Shown: one piece after another, positions 5,610-10,348 of the stretch | Layout: each line of letters opens with the position of its first letter | Numbering within the stretch: the stretch's first letter is position 1 | Origin: DAOQAK01 sp043801235 | Lineage (GTDB): Bacteria > Bacteroidota > Bacteroidia > Bacteroidales > CG2-30-32-10 | Reading direction: 5' to 3' | Length of the DNA: 10,348 bases | NCBI GenBank assembly: GCA_043801235.1 | Contig: JAZDMF010000388.1 | Span: 1 to 10,348, forward strand | Position numbers and translations under genes: made by a program | The notes under the pieces: generated by a model | What the model was told of the DNA's origin: nothing | Database searches by the model: none | The model's input: only the letters and a program-made list of their open reading frames with translations

Positions 5610-8426
5610 ATGAAAACAAAAATTTTATTCATTGCTGTTTTGTTTTTTTCTTATGCATTATTAAATGCTTCATATGCACAACAGCTTACAGCTGATGCCG
5701 GCGCCGATCAAACCATCTGCACAGGAATGAGTGCAACATTAGGCGGTGTCCCGGCAGCTTCCGGAGGTACTGAGCCTTACACTTATTCATGGACCCCTGC
5801 AGGCGATTTAAGCAATGCAGCAATTGCCAATCCTTTTGCCTTTCCCACATCAACTACAACATACACACTGCAGGTGACCGACGCAAGCATGAGTACCGCG
5901 ACTGATAATGTAACAATTACTGTTACTCCTCCTCCTGTTGCAAACGCTGGTAACGATGTCACAATTTGCGCAGGTACATCAGCAACCTTAACTGCTTCTG
6001 GGGGAACAAATTATCAATGGAGCAACGGCAGCGCTAGCGCGAGTATTACTGTAAGCCCTGCAACTACTACAACTTATATAGTAACTGTAAGCATTGGTTC
6101 CTGTACAGCTACAGATGATGTCACAGTTTTTGTAGGTGGCGCTATGGGTATAACCATTACTTCAACAAACGAAACTTGCGGACATTCAAATGGAACATTG
6201 ACCGCTATCACATCTGGTGGAATCGCACCATACATGTATCAATGGAGTACAGTTCCCATGCAATACAGTCAAACTGCAACAAACTTGCCCGCAGGGACTT
6301 ATACTGTTACGGTAATCGATGCTTCGGGCTGCACCGGAACAAACAGTGCTACCGTTTTAAATCTCCCGGGACCCACTGTAATAACAACCGCATATCCTTC
6401 TTCCTGCGGTTTATGCAACGGAAGCGCAACCGCAAGTTCCTCCGGAGGTTCGGCACCATTCAGTTATCTGTGGTCAAATGGTTCAAGCTGGGGATTGAAT
6501 TCGGTATGCCCGGGAACATATTATGTTACAGTAACAGATGTAAACGCATGTACAGCTACGGGGGCAGCGGTTATTACTAATGTCGACAACCTTGCTGTAA
6601 TAATGGACACCATTTCGAACGCGAACTGCACTAACAATAATCTCGGAAGCATCAGCGTACACGGCGATTGCGGAACAGCACCGTATTTGTACCAGTGGTC
6701 AACAGGGGAAACGACATCTTCAATAAATGATTTGGTATCTGGTGTTTATTCTGTCACCGTGACAGATGCCAATAGTGATACTGCTGTGGCAGACTTTCCA
6801 ATTTCAAATACAGCAAACATTTATGCGTCTGTGACCACCACAATTGCAAACTGCAGTAATAATGGGACAGCAACAGTGAATGTTTTCGGAGTCTGGCCTC
6901 CTTATACTTATGAATGGAGCGACGCCCAGCATCAGACAACAGCAACAGCAACCGGTCTGACACAGGGCCAATACTGGGTTACCGTGACAGATTCAATAGG
7001 ATGTACATTAATTGCCAGCTGTCATGTTTCATATTTGGGATGCATGAATGTAATAAAAGGACGGGTGTATCTGGACTCCAACCAGAATTGCATTCAGGAT
7101 CCCGGAGAGACGGGGATTGCTAATAAAATGCTACATGTGTTACCAAGCAATCATTATGGAAGCACTGATTTAAACGGTGATTTCACTATTCTGACACCGG
7201 ATTCAAACAACATGCTGTATGCTCCAACAAACATGCAGGCTCCGTTTTCGCTGACATGCCCTGTCGTAGGTTATTATTATATCAGCTTCACACAGCAGGG
7301 TGATTCTTCTCTGACTAACGATTTTGGTTATTATTCAGATCCCGATTATTTTGACCTTTCAATAAATCCTATCGGATCCAATTCGGTTCCGGGTTTTACA
7401 AAAAGATACTGGATTTATTATTTGAATAACAGTTTATTGCCTAAGGATGTCCTGATCCGTTTAACATATGATACACTGATGCAATACGACAGCTGTACAC
7501 CTGGTGGAGTGCATTATCCTGCACAACATAAAATTGAATGGATCATTTATAATGTCCCGCCCGGCATAAACTGGAACTGGAGTCAAAAAACAGAGGCATT
7601 TTTTTACATACAGCCATTTATAAGTCTTGGCACCATGCTAGGTTCCTGTTTTGAAATCTTCCCGGTCGTAGGTGACGCGAATCAGGTAAACAATACTAAA
7701 TGCCTTGAAGAAATAGTGACAGGTTCAATGGACCCCAATTCAAAAGATGTTTCACCTGTTGGTTTAACGGAAGAAGGATTTATTACAGCAAATGATTCAA
7801 CGTTAAATTATACGATACATTTTCAGAACACAGGAACCGATACAGCTTTCACAGTAGTGGTAGTAGACACACTGTCCCCTTATCTGAATCCCGCAAGTAT
7901 AATACCCGGTGCTGCAAGTCATCCATACACTTTTAATTTATCAGGACAGGGAATCCTTGCTTTCCGTTTCGATAATATTCTTTTACCCGACAGCAATGTG
8001 AATGAGCCTGCCAGCAATGGTTACGTGAGCTTCTCTGTAAATCAAAAGCAGGGAAACACCGAAGGCACGGTGATCACAAATTTAGCGGCTAATTATTTCG
8101 ACTTCAATCTTCCGGTGAATACAAATACTGTGAAAAATACCATTGGCACGCCGGAAGGAATTACAGAAGAGGTATTAAATCCTGAAGCAATTATTGTTTA
8201 TCCCATTCCGGCGAACGATGCAGTAAATATTGAAATCCTGAGTACAGTGAACTATCCGTGCTATCTGAAAATCTATAATGAAATTTCCTGCCTTGTATCG
8301 CAATACAAAATTGCAAAATCGGTTTCCTCGGTAAATTGTAACAATTGGGAAAGCGGATTCTATTTCTATACAATTGAAGATTATAAAGGTGCTGTGATTG
8401 GCAGGGGAAAGATGATTATTCAATAA
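5610..8426 (+). CDS. SprB-repeat T9SS-exported surface protein with type A sorting domain
   Basis: The 938-residue protein starts with a signal peptide (MKTKILFIAVLFFSYALLNASYA, cleaved near AQ). Domains in order: two PKD/Ig-like units (about 28-106, ADAGADQTICTG; about 107-177, ANAGNDVTICAG with a YQWSNG core); four SprB repeats (about 178-475); an SdrD_B/carboxypeptidase-regulatory-like domain from about 480 (KGRVYLDSNQNCIQDPGETG); a DUF11/DUF7619-like region from about 700 (GSMDPNSKDVSPVG, later YTIHFQNTGTDTAF); and a C-terminal T9SS type A sorting domain (VYPIPANDAVNIEI to GRGKMIIQ, about 863-938). By family knowledge T9SS carries such cargo over the outer membrane and removes the tail, anchoring or releasing the protein. 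SprB repeats occur in the Flavobacterium gliding adhesin SprB, but a gliding or adhesive role here is only inferred. The sorting motif has Ile where VYPNPAN is usual. The ATG has no Shine-Dalgarno. The next gene encodes a paralogue. Confidence 0.95.
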   Translation: MKTKILFIAVLFFSYALLNASYAQQLTADAGADQTICTGMSATLGGVPAASGGTEPYTYSWTPAGDLSNAAIANPFAFPTSTTTYTLQVTDASMSTATDNVTITVTPPPVANAGNDVTICAGTSATLTASGGTNYQWSNGSASASITVSPATTTTYIVTVSIGSCTATDDVTVFVGGAMGITITSTNETCGHSNGTLTAITSGGIAPYMYQWSTVPMQYSQTATNLPAGTYTVTVIDASGCTGTNSATVLNLPGPTVITTAYPSSCGLCNGSATASSSGGSAPFSYLWSNGSSWGLNSVCPGTYYVTVTDVNACTATGAAVITNVDNLAVIMDTISNANCTNNNLGSISVHGDCGTAPYLYQWSTGETTSSINDLVSGVYSVTVTDANSDTAVADFPISNTANIYASVTTTIANCSNNGTATVNVFGVWPPYTYEWSDAQHQTTATATGLTQGQYWVTVTDSIGCTLIASCHVSYLGCMNVIKGRVYLDSNQNCIQDPGETGIANKMLHVLPSNHYGSTDLNGDFTILTPDSNNMLYAPTNMQAPFSLTCPVVGYYYISFTQQGDSSLTNDFGYYSDPDYFDLSINPIGSNSVPGFTKRYWIYYLNNSLLPKDVLIRLTYDTLMQYDSCTPGGVHYPAQHKIEWIIYNVPPGINWNWSQKTEAFFYIQPFISLGTMLGSCFEIFPVVGDANQVNNTKCLEEIVTGSMDPNSKDVSPVGLTEEGFITANDSTLNYTIHFQNTGTDTAFTVVVVDTLSPYLNPASIIPGAASHPYTFNLSGQGILAFRFDNILLPDSNVNEPASNGYVSFSVNQKQGNTEGTVITNLAANYFDFNLPVNTNTVKNTIGTPEGITEEVLNPEAIIVYPIPANDAVNIEILSTVNYPCYLKIYNEISCLVSQYKIAKSVSSVNCNNWESGFYFYTIEDYKGAVIGRGKMIIQ
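6144..7038 (+). repeat. Four tandem SprB repeats
   Basis: Four units of 72-75 codons begin near 6144, 6369, 6586 and 6811. Each follows the pattern: a Cys followed by N/G-rich residues (CGHSNGT, CGLCNGS, CTNNNLGS, CSNNGT), then (A/P)P(Y/F)xYxWS, then G(T/V/Q)Y(T/Y/S/W)VTVxD. Units 1, 2 and 4 end with a second Cys (GCTGT, ACTAT, GCTLI); unit 3 has NSDTA there instead and has gained CG before TAPYLYQWS. Unit 2 also carries extra Cys residues (CGLC and VCPG). Confidence 0.85.
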
Positions 8427-8474
8427 ATTATTTTTTGGTTTGAATAATTGTATTAAATGTTTTTCGACGAAATA

Positions 8475-8506
8475 CTTGCTATAAGGAATTGATTTTATTA
8501 TTTTTA
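8475..8506 (+). promoter_or_regulatory. Candidate Bacteroidetes sigma-A type promoter of the second repeat-protein gene
   Basis: CTTG (8475-8478) is one base off the -33 box TTTG. TATTTTTA (8499-8506) is one base off the -7 box TAnnTTTG. The spacer of 20 nt is normal for this phylum. Transcription would begin about ten bases before the ATG at 8524, giving a very short leader. GGAG at 8518-8521 is only two bases from the ATG, too close to act as a Shine-Dalgarno. In an AT-rich gap such matches can arise by chance. Confidence 0.35.
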
Positions 8507-8523
8507 CAAAAAATCCCGGAGAT

Positions 8524-10348
8524 ATGAAAAAAATATTTACCCTCATTTCTGTACTAATGTTATTGTGCTCTCTGAATAATATTTCTCAGGCACAAACATT
8601 AGTTGCCGATGCCGGCACTGATCAGATAATTTGTTCGGGACAATCAGTACAAATAGGTGGCTCGCCTACTGCTACAGGAGGAACGCCTTCTTATACTTAT
8701 GCGTGGTCTTCTTCTCCAGCAGGATTTTCATCAACATTGGCTAATCCGGTTGTGTCACCTGTGGTTACTACGATTTTTACTGTAACAATCACTGACGCAT
8801 TGTCGAATACAGCCACTGACCAGGTCCTTGTCACAGTGAATCCTCCGCCAGTTGCAGATGCAGGAAGTAGCCAATCAATTTGTTTTGGCGGATGCGCTAC
8901 AATTACCGCATCAGGAGGAACAAGTTATCAATGGAGTACGGGAGGTGCTTCACCCAGTATTATAGTTTGTCCAGCCATTACTACTACGTACACTGTTACC
9001 GTTGCCAATGGCGGTTGTTCCGCATCAGATAATGTTGTAATTACAGTTCTTCAAAACCCTAATGCAACCATTAATGCCACACCTTCTTCTATATGCCCAG
9101 GAGATAATTCAGTTATTACGGCAGGTGGTGGTGTATCCTATTTATGGAGCACAGGCGCCACAACAAGTTCAATTATTGTTAACCCTGTGGCCACTACTTC
9201 TTATAATGTTACTGTAACATCTGCATCGGGTTGTACAGCAACAGAATCAACGACTGTAACGGTTACAGGATTAGGTAATCCTTCAGTATCTGCTTCACCT
9301 GATTCTGTTTGCTCAGGTGCCAGTTCTATACTAACTGCACTGGGAGGAGTCAATTATCAATGGAGCACAGGTGCTTCAGTAAATTCAATTACAGTTAATC
9401 CAATAACAACTACAATTTATTATGTAACTATTTCGGATGGTTGTGGAAATAGTTTTACGGAAACTGTGACTGTTGTGGTACAATCAAATCCAACGGCTGA
9501 AGCCGGACCTGATGTTTCAATATGTCCTGGAGGAAATGTTATGCTGCAGGCTTCGGGAGGGGTAAGTTATGCATGGAGTCCTGCAACAGGACTTAGTGCA
9601 ACAAATATCAGCAATCCATCAGCCAGTCCTTCTGAGACAACAGTTTATTACGTTACCGCTACAAGCAGTTGTGGTGCTGCTGCTGACAGTGTGATGGTTA
9701 CAGTAACAGCATCAGGAACATTGATTGCCAATGCTGGAATTGATTATAATATAAATCCTGGTTCATGTGTTTGGCTTGGAAGCAATCCGGGTGCAACCGG
9801 AGGAACGCCGCCATATAGTTTTGTATGGAGTGATTTGCAAACAGGTCAGTATATTCAGGTATGCCCAACCTCAACCCTGATATATACTGTGACCGTAAGT
9901 GATGCAGGGGGTTGTGTGGCCACTGACCAGGATTTGGTTAATGTTTACTCTATATCAAACAGAATAAGCGGTGTTGTCTTTTTAGATGAAAATGCTAACG
10001 GAATTCAGGATAACGGAGAACCACCCTATGGTGGTGTTGTGGTAAAGAAAGTTCCCAGCGGCAATTATGCTTATGTGCCATCGGGCACCACAGACGGCAT
10101 ATATAATTTCTATATTACAATTACATCCGCAGGGGATTATACTATTTCAATTCCTTCCACTTCTCCTTTTTATACAGTTACGCCTTCATCATATAATGTT
10201 AATATCTCAACATCGGGACAGAACGATACGCTTAACAACTTTGCATTTTGCCCCATGCCGAATGTTAAAGAACTGGAAATCAATAATTTTGTATGGGGGA
10301 TGCCACCACGTCCGGGATTTACTTATGGCATCAGACTTGACTATAAAA
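8524..10348 (+). CDS. Ig-like-repeat exported surface protein, paralogue of the preceding gene, 3' end cut by the window
   Basis: 608 codons are visible from ATG 8524, and the frame is open to the edge. A signal peptide (MKKIFTLISVLMLLCSLNNISQA) precedes six PKD/Ig-like repeats at about 28-106, 107-177, 178-248, 249-319, 320-395 and 396-478. Each has a pattern close to ICxG, then ASGGxxYxWS, then TTxYxVTV and usually a later Cys. An SdrD_B-like domain starts near 480 (ISGVVFLDENANGIQDNGEPP). The visible end (VWGMPPRPGFTYGIRLDYK) matches the start of the DUF11/DUF7619-like region that follows SdrD_B-like domains in this kind of protein, including the neighbour (PGFTKRYWIYY). A T9SS sorting tail is therefore expected downstream but not seen. 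Its N-terminal two domains align with those of the upstream gene in order and wording (VADAGTDQIICSG, NPPPVADAG). The 97-bp gap and own candidate promoter make independent transcription possible. Location at the cell surface is inferred; ligand unknown. Confidence 0.93.
   Translation, partial: MKKIFTLISVLMLLCSLNNISQAQTLVADAGTDQIICSGQSVQIGGSPTATGGTPSYTYAWSSSPAGFSSTLANPVVSPVVTTIFTVTITDALSNTATDQVLVTVNPPPVADAGSSQSICFGGCATITASGGTSYQWSTGGASPSIIVCPAITTTYTVTVANGGCSASDNVVITVLQNPNATINATPSSICPGDNSVITAGGGVSYLWSTGATTSSIIVNPVATTSYNVTVTSASGCTATESTTVTVTGLGNPSVSASPDSVCSGASSILTALGGVNYQWSTGASVNSITVNPITTTIYYVTISDGCGNSFTETVTVVVQSNPTAEAGPDVSICPGGNVMLQASGGVSYAWSPATGLSATNISNPSASPSETTVYYVTATSSCGAAADSVMVTVTASGTLIANAGIDYNINPGSCVWLGSNPGATGGTPPYSFVWSDLQTGQYIQVCPTSTLIYTVTVSDAGGCVATDQDLVNVYSISNRISGVVFLDENANGIQDNGEPPYGGVVVKKVPSGNYAYVPSGTTDGIYNFYITITSAGDYTISIPSTSPFYTVTPSSYNVNISTSGQNDTLNNFAFCPMPNVKELEINNFVWGMPPRPGFTYGIRLDYK
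8608..9957 (+). repeat. Six tandem PKD/Ig-like repeats
   Basis: Units of 70-83 codons begin near 8608, 8842, 9055, 9268, 9481 and 9709. The core coding for (Y/N)xWS(T)G is visible in DNA as TATCAATGGAG at 8928 and 9355 and as TATTTATGGAG near 9139. The same TATCAATGGAG words occur near 6013 and 6237 in the upstream gene. Units 2, 3 and 4 are the most alike. Unit 6 is the most divergent: its early Cys lies in INPGSCVWLGS and it resembles unit 1 in having GGTPxYxxxWS. Confidence 0.82.

Noticed and set aside
6176..7123. Out-of-frame ORFs inside the SprB-repeat gene (6176-6580, 6754-6963 minus, 6914-7123)
   Set aside because: They are shadows of the SprB repeats. The main frame has clear domains, a signal peptide and a sorting tail.
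8415..8448. ATTATTC / GAATAAT inverted repeat spanning the stop of the SprB-repeat gene as a terminator
   Set aside because: The stem is 7 bp of almost only A-T pairs, begins inside the coding sequence, has a 20-nt loop and lacks a following T-run.
8427..10348. Variable repeat blocks viewed as a CRISPR-like or diversity-generating array
   Set aside because: The repeats are in-frame protein domains of 70-83 codons with divergent DNA, without fixed short repeats, unique spacers, a template repeat or a reverse transcriptase.

Overview
The window looks like chromosomal DNA from a member of the Bacteroidetes (phylum Bacteroidota). The base composition is AT-leaning. Three of the four genes encode large Sec-exported surface or secreted proteins built from lamin-tail, SprB, PKD/Ig-like and SdrD_B-like modules. 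One of them ends in a type IX secretion (T9SS) type A sorting domain, and start codons lack Shine-Dalgarno sequences. The lineage within the phylum cannot be fixed from this sequence.

Layout. Positions 1-3380 (minus strand) hold an almost complete gene of at least 1126 codons. It encodes a signal peptide, an N-terminal beta-sandwich-like region, three consecutive Ig-like plus lamin-tail modules of about 265 residues each, and a FlgD/CHU_C-like C-terminal Ig domain cut by the window edge. Positions 3381-3664 are a divergent intergenic region. It contains a degenerate 8-bp tandem repeat and a small palindromic, MITE-like element flanked by a perfect 10-bp direct repeat that resembles a target-site duplication. 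Positions 3665-5407 (plus) are aspS, a bacterial-type aspartyl-tRNA synthetase with all class II motifs and the GAD insertion. Positions 5408-5609 are non-coding with two small hairpins. Positions 5610-8426 (plus) encode a complete 938-residue T9SS cargo protein: two PKD/Ig-like domains, four SprB repeats, an SdrD_B-like domain, a DUF11/DUF7619-like region and a type A sorting domain. Positions 8524-10348 (plus) encode the first 608 residues of a tandem paralogue. It keeps the N-terminal pair of domains and the SdrD_B-like domain, but has four further Ig-like repeats where its neighbour has SprB repeats. It runs off the window.

How the genes relate. aspS is a housekeeping gene and shows no functional tie to the others. 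The two plus-strand repeat proteins look like the products of a tandem duplication followed by exchange of the central repeat block. All three repeat proteins are expected at or beyond the outer membrane; adhesion is inferred from SprB-like and Ig-like architecture and not shown. No RNA gene, CRISPR array, phage gene or transposase was seen. I found no clearly new multi-gene system. The points most worth a second look are the MITE-like element in the aspS leader and the module-swapped paralogue pair.
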